Of a stretch of DNA of 64,000 bases, positions 34,033 through 41,997 are shown piece by piece. The DNA lies in assembly GCA_035299065.1 (NCBI GenBank), contig DATGXI010000019.1, forward strand, positions 1 through 64,000, written 5' to 3'. The DNA is from DASPJQ01 sp035299065 (GTDB lineage: Bacteria > Bacteroidota > Bacteroidia > Flavobacteriales_D > UBA2798). The notes beneath the pieces are model-generated. The model saw only the letters and a list, made by a program, of their open reading frames with translations. It searched no databases and was not told where the DNA came from. Every line of letters starts with the position of its first letter. Position 1 is the first letter of the stretch. A program made the translations under genes and the position numbers.

Positions 34033-35153
34033 TACCATTGCACATTCCATATTATTCACCCACTACCCGTGATGCGGTTAAGAATGTTGTATTGGGCTTA
34101 AATGATAAAAACTATTATGCCGAATTATCCACGCAATTTGAAAATGAGTTTGGATTTAAGCACTCTTATTTTACAAAATCATGCACCAGTGCGCTCGAAA
34201 CAATTGCATTGTTGCTTGAGTTAAAACCGGGTGACGAGGTTATTGTTCCCTCTTATACATTTGTAACATCGGCCAACGCATTTGCCATGTTTGGAGCCAA
34301 TATTGTTTTTGCCGATAGTCATGAAAATCACCCCAATGTTTCTGTTCGTTCCATCGTGGAAAAAATCACCCCAAAAACACGTGCTATAGTTGTGGTTCAT
34401 TATGGTGGCGTTGCAGTTGAAGAATTGGAAAATCTTCGCAGGGAATGCGATAAAAGAAATATTTTTTTAATTGAAGATGCCGCTCATGCCATTGGGGCCT
34501 ATTTAAACCAAAAACACCTGGGCTTATTTGGTCATGCAGCAACATTTTCATTTCATGAATCCAAAAACCTAACATGCGTTGAAGGAGGTTTATTGCTCAT
34601 TAACCACGAACCCTGGTGTACCCGCGCCAATTACATTATCAATAAAGGAACCAACCGCGCGCAATTTGACAGCAAGCATGTTGCCTTTTATGAATGGGTT
34701 GACTTTGGATCAAGTTATAAGCTCGATACCTTACATGCAGCTATATTATCGGAACAATTAAAAAACATAAGGGAAGTAACCGCCAGGAGGCTTGAAATAT
34801 ATAACCTGTATGAAAACGGGTTAAGACCACTTCATGATAAAGGTGCTTTTTATTTTCAGCCCCATGTTGAAAAGGCAATAAGACACAACGCACACATTTG
34901 CTGGATTGTTTTACCCACGGCCGAAGAAAAAAACAAGTTACATGCGTATTTAAAATCAAAAGAAATTTTCACCACGTTTCATTACCTGGCCTTGCATAAA
35001 AGTCCGTTCGGCAAAAAATACCACAATAAAACAGCCTTACCCAATAGTGAAAAATTCGAAACGAACTTATTGCGTTTGCCCCTGTATTTTCAATTGAGCA
35101 ATAACGAGGTTAACTATATCATTAGCGAGATTAAAAACTATTACAATTCTTAA
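34029..35153 (+). CDS. DegT/DnrJ-family sugar aminotransferase (RffA/FcnA-like)
   Basis: A 374-residue PLP enzyme with the features of dTDP-4-amino-4,6-dideoxygalactose transaminases: KSCTSALETIALLLELKPGD, IVPSYTFVTSANAFAMFGAN, ALIEDAAHAIGA-like FLIEDAAHAIGAYL and the PLP-Lys site SFHESKNLTCVEGG. It transfers an amino group from glutamate to a 4-keto sugar nucleotide, used for surface glycans. Start is GTG 34029, overlapping the SprT stop. It lies about 8 kb from the polysaccharide cluster and may feed it. Its stop directly abuts the stop of glyA. Confidence 0.88.
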   Translation: MIPLHIPYYSPTTRDAVKNVVLGLNDKNYYAELSTQFENEFGFKHSYFTKSCTSALETIALLLELKPGDEVIVPSYTFVTSANAFAMFGANIVFADSHENHPNVSVRSIVEKITPKTRAIVVVHYGGVAVEELENLRRECDKRNIFLIEDAAHAIGAYLNQKHLGLFGHAATFSFHESKNLTCVEGGLLLINHEPWCTRANYIINKGTNRAQFDSKHVAFYEWVDFGSSYKLDTLHAAILSEQLKNIREVTARRLEIYNLYENGLRPLHDKGAFYFQPHVEKAIRHNAHICWIVLPTAEEKNKLHAYLKSKEIFTTFHYLALHKSPFGKKYHNKTALPNSEKFETNLLRLPLYFQLSNNEVNYIISEIKNYYNS

Positions 35154-36428
35154 TTACCAGGCAAACAAAGGCCTTGAGCTCATTAAGGCATGTACTTTTT
35201 GTTTTACTTTGGTTAGCTCAGCTTCGTTTTCAATGTTCATTAAAACGTGATCAATAAGTTCAACAATTTGCGGAATCTCATTTACGGAAATACCGCGCGA
35301 AGTAATTGCTGGAGTACCCACACGAATGCCCGAGGTAACAAACGGTGATTTGTCATCAAACGGCACCATGTTTTTATTTACGGTTATTTCAGCACGTACC
35401 AATGCATTTTCGGCAGCTTTACCAGTAAGGTTTTTACTGCGCAAATCAATTAACATGCTGTGGTTGCTGGTGCCACCTGAAATAACTTTATAGCCACGGT
35501 TAATGAATTCAGCCGCCATTTTTGAAGCATTGTTCATTACCTGAACCGAGTAAGCAATAAATGACGGATCAAGGGCTTCGCCAAAAGCTACAGCTTTTGC
35601 TGCAATTACGTGCTCAAGTGGCCCGCCTTGTGTTCCGGGAAAAACAGCACCATCAAGTACAGCCGACATTTTTTTAATTTCTCCTTTAGGCGTAGTAAGT
35701 CCCCAGGGGTTATCAAAATCCTTACCCATCATGATAACGCCACCGCGCGGGCCGCGTAAGGTTTTATGAGTGGTGGTAGTAACAATATGGCAATGCGGCA
35801 TTGGATCGTTCAATAATTTTGAAGCAATTAATCCTGCGGGGTGCGAAACATCGGCTAATAACAAAGCCCCAACTTTATTGGCAATTTCACGTAATTTTTT
35901 ATAATCCCAGTCGCGGCTGTAGGCTGAGGCGCCACAAATAATTAGTTTGGGTTTTACCTCGTTTGCTTTTGCTTCTACTTTGGTGTAATCAATCAACCCG
36001 GTTTCAGCTTCAACGCCATAAAAATGCGGTTTATATAATTTACCGGAGAAATTTACGGGCGAACCATGCGTTAAATGCCCGCCATGTGAGAGGTCAAACC
36101 CAAGAATTGAGTCACCAGGATTAAGGCAGGCCAGCATAACGGCTGCGTTGGCCTGCGCACCACTATGGGGTTGAACATTTGCCCATTCGGCATCAAATAA
36201 TTTTTTGAGGCGATCAATGGCCAATTGTTCAACCTGATCAACCACCTCGCAGCCGCCATAATAACGTTTGCCGGGTAAGCCTTCAGCATATTTATTGGTT
36301 AACACACTGCCCATGGCATCCATGACCTGCTGGCTAACAAAATTTTCAGAGGCTATAAGTTCAATACCGTTTAATTGGCGTTGTTTTTCGCTGTTGATGA
36401 GGTTAAAAATTACTTCGTCTCGCTGCAT
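35154..36428 (-). CDS. glyA: Serine hydroxymethyltransferase
   Basis: A 424-residue PLP enzyme that interconverts serine and glycine with tetrahydrofolate. It shows IELIASENFVSQQV, NKYAEGLPGKRYYGGCEVVD, LSHGGHLTHG, DVSHPAGLIA and the Schiff-base motif TTTTHKTLRGPRGG. Length is typical. A consensus promoter sits just upstream. Together with gcvP it covers glycine/one-carbon flow, though they are not in one operon. Confidence 0.97.
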   Translation of the reverse strand: MQRDEVIFNLINSEKQRQLNGIELIASENFVSQQVMDAMGSVLTNKYAEGLPGKRYYGGCEVVDQVEQLAIDRLKKLFDAEWANVQPHSGAQANAAVMLACLNPGDSILGFDLSHGGHLTHGSPVNFSGKLYKPHFYGVEAETGLIDYTKVEAKANEVKPKLIICGASAYSRDWDYKKLREIANKVGALLLADVSHPAGLIASKLLNDPMPHCHIVTTTTHKTLRGPRGGVIMMGKDFDNPWGLTTPKGEIKKMSAVLDGAVFPGTQGGPLEHVIAAKAVAFGEALDPSFIAYSVQVMNNASKMAAEFINRGYKVISGGTSNHSMLIDLRSKNLTGKAAENALVRAEITVNKNMVPFDDKSPFVTSGIRVGTPAITSRGISVNEIPQIVELIDHVLMNIENEAELTKVKQKVHALMSSRPLFAW

Positions 36429-36456
36429 AGGGCAATAGTAAATTGAGTTATATTCA

Positions 36457-36485
36457 CAAATGTAAAATTATTAGCGATTGTACAA
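36457..36485 (-). promoter_or_regulatory. glyA promoter
   Basis: On the minus strand TTG (36483-36485), an 18-base spacer and TACATTTG (36457-36464) precede the glyA ATG by 28 bases. Confidence 0.6.
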
Positions 36486-36516
36486 ACGGCTATTTTCGCT
36501 TTAAAATCCATATGGA

Positions 36517-38055
36517 GTGAGTAAAAAAACGGTTTTTTTCCTTTTGTTGTCCTTTATTGAAGGGGGTAGCGTTATGGCTGCCGAGTTACTGGGTGCTAAA
36601 CTGTTGGCCCCGTTTTTTGGTTCATCCCTTTATGTTTGGTCCAGTGTAATGGCCGTAACTTTGCTTGGCCTGGCCATAGGTTATTTTATTGGGGGTACGC
36701 TATCAACCCGGCCGGGCAATGAAAAAAGGTTATACGTTGTATTGGTGATTGGTGCAGTTATGATTGCTTTAATGCCTTTTACGGTGCAATTCTGTTTTGC
36801 TTTGTTTTCAAAAATGAGCCTTTTGAAATCGGTAATTGCCAGCTCAATATGCCTTCTTGTTCCCCCGGTATTTTTAATGGGCATGGTTTCGCCTCTCATT
36901 ATTTCATTGGTCGATACTGAAATTAAAAATCCCGGAAAATCATCGGGAACGGTTTATGCTGTTTCAACGGTAGGTGGTATAATTGCCACCTTCCTTTTTG
37001 GGTTTTATATCATTCCAAAACTGGGTTTGAGCATTCCATGTATTGCCACCGCAGTGTTGCTGGGGATTATTCCTGCAGCCTTATTGTTGGCGCGAAAAAA
37101 CCTGTTACCATTTTTATTGGCAGGTAGTATATGGTTTTCACTACAATCGCAATCATTGAAACAAAGCAGTTCAAGAATAAAAGTGGTGGATTTACGTGAA
37201 GGTATACTTGGTCAATTGCTGGTTGTTGATTATCCAGGTGATTACTATTATACAGACTCAACACGAAAAAATCAACCCGTTAGGTATTTATTTGTAAACC
37301 GTATTTCTCAAACCATGGACGATAAGTTTGCGCGTTCAGCCAAAGGAGAGGAACGTTATTTCAGGTATGTTTATAAAATTGCAGAAGCACTGGATACGTT
37401 AGCAGGTAAAAATAAAAAAATACTCTTGTTGGGTTTAGGTGGAGGCAGTGTTGCCAATTACCTGTCATCAAAAGGGTTTAAAATTGAAGTCTGTGAACTG
37501 GATGCACGTATGTATGACATGGCTCAGAACTATTTTGGGCTATCAAACAAGGTAAAGGTAACCATTGATGATGCACGGCATTTTATAAACGTATGTGAAA
37601 AGAAATATGATGTTATAATTTTTGATACGTTTAAAGGTGAAGAGGCGCCTAATCATGTTTTAACTACTGAAAGTCTTCAAAAAATTAAAGTAATGTTAAA
37701 TCCAGGTGGCCTTGTTTTTGTAAACAGCTTCGGTTTTTGGAAGAAAAAGAGGGGTAGGGGAATGCGAAGTATTTATAAGACGTTTGAAGAGTCGGGTTTT
37801 TCAACCATCATTCAGCCAACACATCCCGCAGAAGAAGAGCGAAATTTACTTTTTATGGCATCGGTAAGCAGAAATTTAACAGCTCCTGCCGGGTTTTTGG
37901 AACTGGGTAACGAACTTTCAGATGCCGAAGTGCTAACAGATAGCAAACCGGTGTTTGAGAAAATGAATTCTTTGGCGGCACTGAGTTGGAGAAGGTCGTT
38001 TATTCAGCGCTTTTTATATGATTCATTAGAGCGCCAGTTGCCGTTTTTTTATTGA
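36517..38055 (+). CDS. Membrane-fused spermidine synthase-like protein
   Basis: A 512-residue protein starting at GTG 36517. Residues about 1-210 have six or seven hydrophobic helices in the manner of MFS-fused polyamine synthases (GGSVMAAELLGAKLLAPFFG, VSPLIISLVD, VYAVSTVGGIIATFLFG). Residues about 225-480 form a Rossmann aminopropyltransferase domain with LLLGLGGGSVANYL, VCELDARMYDMA, IDDARHFI and DVIIFDTFKGEEAPNHVLT. The catalytic Asp region (IIFDTF) is present. The family is annotated as spermidine synthase, but the substrate of membrane-fused forms is often unproven. Its end overlaps the opposing XrtF-associated gene by seven bases. Confidence 0.85.
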   Translation: MSKKTVFFLLLSFIEGGSVMAAELLGAKLLAPFFGSSLYVWSSVMAVTLLGLAIGYFIGGTLSTRPGNEKRLYVVLVIGAVMIALMPFTVQFCFALFSKMSLLKSVIASSICLLVPPVFLMGMVSPLIISLVDTEIKNPGKSSGTVYAVSTVGGIIATFLFGFYIIPKLGLSIPCIATAVLLGIIPAALLLARKNLLPFLLAGSIWFSLQSQSLKQSSSRIKVVDLREGILGQLLVVDYPGDYYYTDSTRKNQPVRYLFVNRISQTMDDKFARSAKGEERYFRYVYKIAEALDTLAGKNKKILLLGLGGGSVANYLSSKGFKIEVCELDARMYDMAQNYFGLSNKVKVTIDDARHFINVCEKKYDVIIFDTFKGEEAPNHVLTTESLQKIKVMLNPGGLVFVNSFGFWKKKRGRGMRSIYKTFEESGFSTIIQPTHPAEEERNLLFMASVSRNLTAPAGFLELGNELSDAEVLTDSKPVFEKMNSLAALSWRRSFIQRFLYDSLERQLPFFY

Positions 38056-38537
38056 ATTGTTTTATTTTTCAGCAAGTGTTCATTTTGCTTAAGCCACAGT
38101 AAGGGGAAAAGTAAAATGATAATTAGCGGGGTTTCTATCAATCCAATATCCCAACGGGCCAATTCATAAAATGATTTTTTCCATGGTAAAAAATATCCCA
38201 GGCAATAAAAAAAGAATCCCGCTCCAAATACGACCAGAAAAATAATGTTTACGGTTTTAAACCCATTGCCCATAAAGAAAAATTTGATCATGAGCATTGA
38301 AAGTCCCCAAAACACACCAATAAAAAAAATGGTGGCTACATAACGCGTTGTTATCAGTTGGTCAAGACTCATTTTTTCCAGGAATGAAAACAACCAATAG
38401 GACTCTGGTGGTGTTGCATTGCCCCGGGCTACAATTTCATACCATTGAACACGTACAAAAAATGTTTCACGCAAATAGCCGGTAAAAATTACAAGCAGGG
38501 CAAATACAATTGTTTTGTTGATTGTTTTAGACAACAT
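38049..38537 (-). CDS. Exosortase F system-associated membrane protein
   Basis: A 162-residue protein from ATG 38535-38537; an upstream TTG at 38552 would add five residues. It has about four helices (TIVFALLVIFTGYLRETFFV, YVATIFFIGVFWGLSMLMI, IIFLVVFGAGFFFYCLGYFL, TPLIIILLFPLLWL). Gene order and helix pattern match the XrtF-associated proteins of Bacteroidota that follow the exosortase. It overlaps the xrtF stop by 11 bases, so translation is coupled. Its role in sorting is not established. Confidence 0.75.
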   Translation of the reverse strand: MLSKTINKTIVFALLVIFTGYLRETFFVRVQWYEIVARGNATPPESYWLFSFLEKMSLDQLITTRYVATIFFIGVFWGLSMLMIKFFFMGNGFKTVNIIFLVVFGAGFFFYCLGYFLPWKKSFYELARWDIGLIETPLIIILLFPLLWLKQNEHLLKNKTIQ

Positions 38538-39057
38538 GTTTGTTTTTTGCAAGCGGGCTGTAGCGGTTAATCCAGTAAATCCAAAGTAGGAAAATAAATG
38601 CGTACATGATTACTGTAAAAGTATATGTATGATTAAACTCGGTCCAGCTTCGCGAATAGGTGTCCATAACTGCCAGTATCATCATGCGAATGCAATTCAA
38701 TATAAAAATGAGTATAATGCCTAGTGGAATAAACCATGCTTTTGATATAAGGTTACCGGGAAAACTAATGATGAACCCCGCAAACAAAGCAAACAACGAG
38801 ATGGCGTTGCAGTTGTCACCAATCCATAAACCTGATGTTCCAGCAATACGGATAAGTCTTCCTTCTATAAACGTGGTATGACCAAATGTTTCAAGCATTC
38901 CTTTTGTAATTGTTGCCGTAAGATCAATTACAGCAATATCAAGGTTGGTGTAAGGCTTAAGAATGAAATTGTATAGTAAATACCAGCCAAGGCTTAAGGC
39001 TGCAAACAAAATGAGAAACCTGTAAACAGGTGATATGTTTTTAAACTGGCTAAGCAT
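38527..39057 (-). CDS. xrtF: XrtF-type exosortase
   Basis: A 176-residue integral membrane transpeptidase-like protein. The three catalytic residues of exosortases are visible in order: Cys in WIGDNCNAISLFALFAGFI (about residue 82), Arg in ILNCIRMMILAVMDT (about 121) and His in WTEFNHTYTFTVIMYA (about 140). Exosortases cleave C-terminal sorting tails made of a short signature, a helix and basic residues. A matching PID-CTERM substrate is the next gene upstream. xrtF begins 10 bases after a strong terminator hairpin that ends that gene. Confidence 0.88.
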   Translation of the reverse strand: MLSQFKNISPVYRFLILFAALSLGWYLLYNFILKPYTNLDIAVIDLTATITKGMLETFGHTTFIEGRLIRIAGTSGLWIGDNCNAISLFALFAGFIISFPGNLISKAWFIPLGIILIFILNCIRMMILAVMDTYSRSWTEFNHTYTFTVIMYAFIFLLWIYWINRYSPLAKNKHVV

Positions 39058-39062
39058 AAAAT

Positions 39063-39093
39063 AAAAAAATCCGGTGTTAAGCCGGATTTTTTT
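39063..39093. terminator. Bidirectional terminator between the PID-CTERM gene and xrtF
   Basis: Stem AAATCCGG / CCGGATTT (39067-39074 with 39082-39089), a seven-base loop holding the TAA of the PID-CTERM gene on the minus strand, and seven T bases on either strand. On the minus strand the T run ends a few bases before the xrtF ATG. Confidence 0.82.
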
Positions 39094-39316
39094 GCGATTT
39101 TTTATTTAGCTTTTTATATGCGTAAAGTGAGCCGGCTCCAGCTAATAAGGCTATTCCGCCATCAATGGGGACCGTGCAAGGTGGAAACGGTGGTGTTCCG
39201 CAAGGTGGGCTTGGAGGTCCCATACCCATACCCGAACCCATTGCTGCTGCAAGTGCTTCCTGAGCAAGGCCCATAAGCAGAAATATTACAAGAAAAGTGA
39301 GAATGTTCTTTAACAT
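39077..39316 (-). CDS. PID-CTERM sorting-domain mini-protein (likely XrtF substrate)
   Basis: A 79-residue protein. The first 23 residues form a signal peptide (MLKNILTFLVIFLLMGLAQEALA). A short linker of Met, Gly and Pro with two Cys (about 24-49) follows. Then VPIDGGIALLAGAGSLYAYK starts with the PID signature, runs through one hydrophobic helix and ends in a Lys/Asn-rich tail (KKLNKKSQK). This tripartite tail is what exosortases recognise. Almost nothing is left after tail removal, so the product would be a peptide of about 27 residues. It lies 19 bases upstream of xrtF and shares its strand. Confidence 0.85.
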   Translation of the reverse strand: MLKNILTFLVIFLLMGLAQEALAAAMGSGMGMGPPSPPCGTPPFPPCTVPIDGGIALLAGAGSLYAYKKLNKKSQKNPA

Positions 39317-39337
39317 AAGTAAGTCAAAATTATAAAA

Positions 39338-41806
39338 TTACCTGAATAGTTTACGGGAAGCTACTCCATTATTGTGATAAGCATTTACTAAGTATACGCC
39401 AGAATAATTGTTTGGCAGGTTAAAACGCACTTCCTGTGAAGTACCTGAAATGATTTGTGTTGGTACTAAAGACTTTCCAAGAAGATCTGTAATTGAAATA
39501 GTTAACTCGGTTTCAACATCAAATTCAAACTTAACTACCGCTTCATTACCGGCCTGGTATATATCAATTTGACTTGATACTACATTGGCATCGGCACTCT
39601 TCAAACAATTTCCACCCTTTGATAAAATCAATACAAAACGGTCTTTATCTATACCTTTTTCGGCATAAAATTCATATTTTCCATTTGACAGGTCGGCAAA
39701 TTGGCCAAGTGTTTTGTCAAAAAGAGTTACGCAAGTATAGCCTTCGTTAATTGCAACAGCTAAATTTTGAGCTTCAATGGTATGGGTTCCACTTAGACCA
39801 GCTTCAATCTTTAATGGGATTGAAAGTGTGTTTTCGGCTGCATTCAACAAATTAATTTTAAGATCTTTTCCCTCTGGTGATACGGAACATAGTGAAGGCG
39901 CTTCAGGATGAGGAAGGCGTAAATTAGGAAGGCTCTTTTTTAGCGCATTTTCAGGATCGGCTGAGAAGCGGAAATTGGTGCCTGATGAGAATCTCCTGTC
40001 ATCTACATTTTTCAGGCGTACGCTAAAGAATTGTTCAAGATTGGATGATCTGAAAACACTTGATGTACTGCTTGACTTGGTTGCTTCACTAAAAATAAAT
40101 GAAGGTGAACCGCCTGTTACATTTACCCAAACACCCTGGTTTGGTGCAATTAATTCTCCTGAACCGGTACTGACTGTAACAAAGTCGCCAAAGGTTCCAT
40201 CACCATTATCAACGTTTTCATCAAAGAACATTATGTCAGATGATATGTCATTGGTAGTTGCGTGTAATGCATCCCAGCTGATATTTGCATGGTATGGGTT
40301 TCCAAGTAAATTCCAGCCATCGTTCACAGCCGTTACATAACCACTCATGTCAACATCACCAAGATTTGGTGTGCCTGTAAGATCAATAGTAGTGTTGTTG
40401 AAAGTTGTTTGGTTACCATCACTATCAAGGTAAACCATATAACCAACACCTGGATCAAGCGTGGTGGAACTGGCCGTTATGGGAACATAATCAAATGAAG
40501 TTTCATCATATCCGTAAGCTGTTGGATAAAAATCAGGCGGTGAATAGGTATATGTTAAAATAAGATCGTCTTCCCAGCTGGCAAATGTTTGGTTTGAAAT
40601 GCTTGAGGCCATATCTGAATAGCCGGCATTACGTGCGCTAATAAAACGTTGAGCAATAAATTTATTACCACCGGTTAATGATCCGTTTGGCGAATTACCA
40701 ATAACAGCTGTTTTACTGGCATCTGAAACCAAGGTCACACTTGTAGCGGTGCTTATATTGAAATTGCCGTTAGCGAGTGTCAAATGTTCAAGTATAAGAT
40801 AAGGCCTGGCCACGGTAATTGTTACGCCACTGCCTGAATTGTCAATGGTTAGGCCCTGGAATGTCATATTTGTGCTACAGGCCATTGATTGTGCTGTTGT
40901 GCCGTTCATGGTAACCGTAGTGCCTGCAGCCTGTGTAAATACCCCGTTCACAATTACAGTAAAATTATGACCGATGGAGATATTGTGGTTCATGGTAAAT
41001 ATGGCATTATTTCCAATTATAAAATCATTTAGGATGATAAGGGGGTTAACCGTAATGGTGTACCTGTTTGATGGCAATTGCAGGTTATAATATGTGTTTG
41101 ACAAAACTTTTGGAACACCTTTAAGTGGTGTAAAATCCAATATCACCAGGTTGGGGTTTGTTGAGGCATCAAAAACTCCTCCCGCAACCGGAACATCCAT
41201 AAGCATGTTGGTTTTAATTTTTAAGGTTGAATTTGCTCCCTGGTTCCACCGCGCACCTGAAGTTTGGCAATTCAGGCTGTAAAGAGTAAGATTGGCGTTA
41301 TTTGTAATTACAGTTGTAGCTCCATAAACACGAACATAGTAATTTTTTGTAGCCGTTACCGTGCTTGCAATGGTTCGTGAGGAACTAAATACCCATTGTG
41401 AATTGGTTCCATGAGAACCTGTGCCACCAACGGTGGTACCTGTGCCGTTTCTGAATTCAATGGTAGAAGAGCAGTTTTCGGTTCCGTTAATTATAAAATC
41501 TCCGTAAACACCTAGTACCTTTGTTGCTCCACCGGTGCTGTTCAATGTGCCGCCACTGTTTACAGTTATATTGCGCGCAAGGCTGCTGGCAGAAAATGTA
41601 ATGGTATGACCACTTTGTATAATTATATCATCGTCAGCATCTGGAATTCCATCCGCATCACCTACAATGGTCCATGAAGTTGCGCCACCTGTCCAAGTAG
41701 TTCCACCACCTGTTGATGTGAATGTTCCGCAAATACCTTTTTCCGTTGTAAAGACAAGGGCTAAAAGTAAGATGCCGATTTTTCCTGGAGTATTTAATTT
41801 TTTCAT
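39338..41806 (-). CDS. Large secreted adhesin-like protein with T9SS type A sorting domain
   Basis: An 822-residue protein with a signal peptide (residues 1-26). Residues about 28-420 are repetitive and beta-rich (ITVNSGGTLNSTGGATKVLG, SIGHNFTVIVNGVFTQAAGT, MNGTTAQSMACSTNMTFQGL), in the manner of beta-helix surface proteins. A middle domain (about 480-700) has LGNPYHANISWDALH and GELIAPNQGVWVNV, as in Bacteroidota T9SS proteins of this size. The C-terminal 80 residues form the type A domain (ELTISITDLLGKSLV, YSGVYLVNAYHNNGVASRK). It is the first gene of the four-gene unit that ends with the exosortase pair; only 21 bases separate it from the PID-CTERM gene. Confidence 0.85.
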   Translation of the reverse strand: MKKLNTPGKIGILLLALVFTTEKGICGTFTSTGGGTTWTGGATSWTIVGDADGIPDADDDIIIQSGHTITFSASSLARNITVNSGGTLNSTGGATKVLGVYGDFIINGTENCSSTIEFRNGTGTTVGGTGSHGTNSQWVFSSSRTIASTVTATKNYYVRVYGATTVITNNANLTLYSLNCQTSGARWNQGANSTLKIKTNMLMDVPVAGGVFDASTNPNLVILDFTPLKGVPKVLSNTYYNLQLPSNRYTITVNPLIILNDFIIGNNAIFTMNHNISIGHNFTVIVNGVFTQAAGTTVTMNGTTAQSMACSTNMTFQGLTIDNSGSGVTITVARPYLILEHLTLANGNFNISTATSVTLVSDASKTAVIGNSPNGSLTGGNKFIAQRFISARNAGYSDMASSISNQTFASWEDDLILTYTYSPPDFYPTAYGYDETSFDYVPITASSTTLDPGVGYMVYLDSDGNQTTFNNTTIDLTGTPNLGDVDMSGYVTAVNDGWNLLGNPYHANISWDALHATTNDISSDIMFFDENVDNGDGTFGDFVTVSTGSGELIAPNQGVWVNVTGGSPSFIFSEATKSSSTSSVFRSSNLEQFFSVRLKNVDDRRFSSGTNFRFSADPENALKKSLPNLRLPHPEAPSLCSVSPEGKDLKINLLNAAENTLSIPLKIEAGLSGTHTIEAQNLAVAINEGYTCVTLFDKTLGQFADLSNGKYEFYAEKGIDKDRFVLILSKGGNCLKSADANVVSSQIDIYQAGNEAVVKFEFDVETELTISITDLLGKSLVPTQIISGTSQEVRFNLPNNYSGVYLVNAYHNNGVASRKLFR

Positions 41807-41958
41807 AACGTAATTTTATATTACACACTATAAAAATAGCTAAATAAAGTCCATTTATAAGCTAATTTTATGTAAAACTAGTGTTTTATTACCAAAAAAC
41901 AATTCCAACTGACGAACATAATGCTTCGGTCTCCTATATGTGTAAGTTTGACACATTT

Positions 41959-41992
41959 TTTGTAAGTTCAAGTTTATAGTTTTTTATCTTTG
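41959..41992 (+). promoter_or_regulatory. Promoter of the polysaccharide cluster, very close to the start codon
   Basis: TTTG (41959-41962), a 22-base spacer and TATCTTTG (41985-41992) match the consensus. The ATG at 41998 is only five bases beyond the box, so a transcript from here would be leaderless or use ATG 42058. Confidence 0.5.
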
Positions 41993-41997
41993 CCCTT

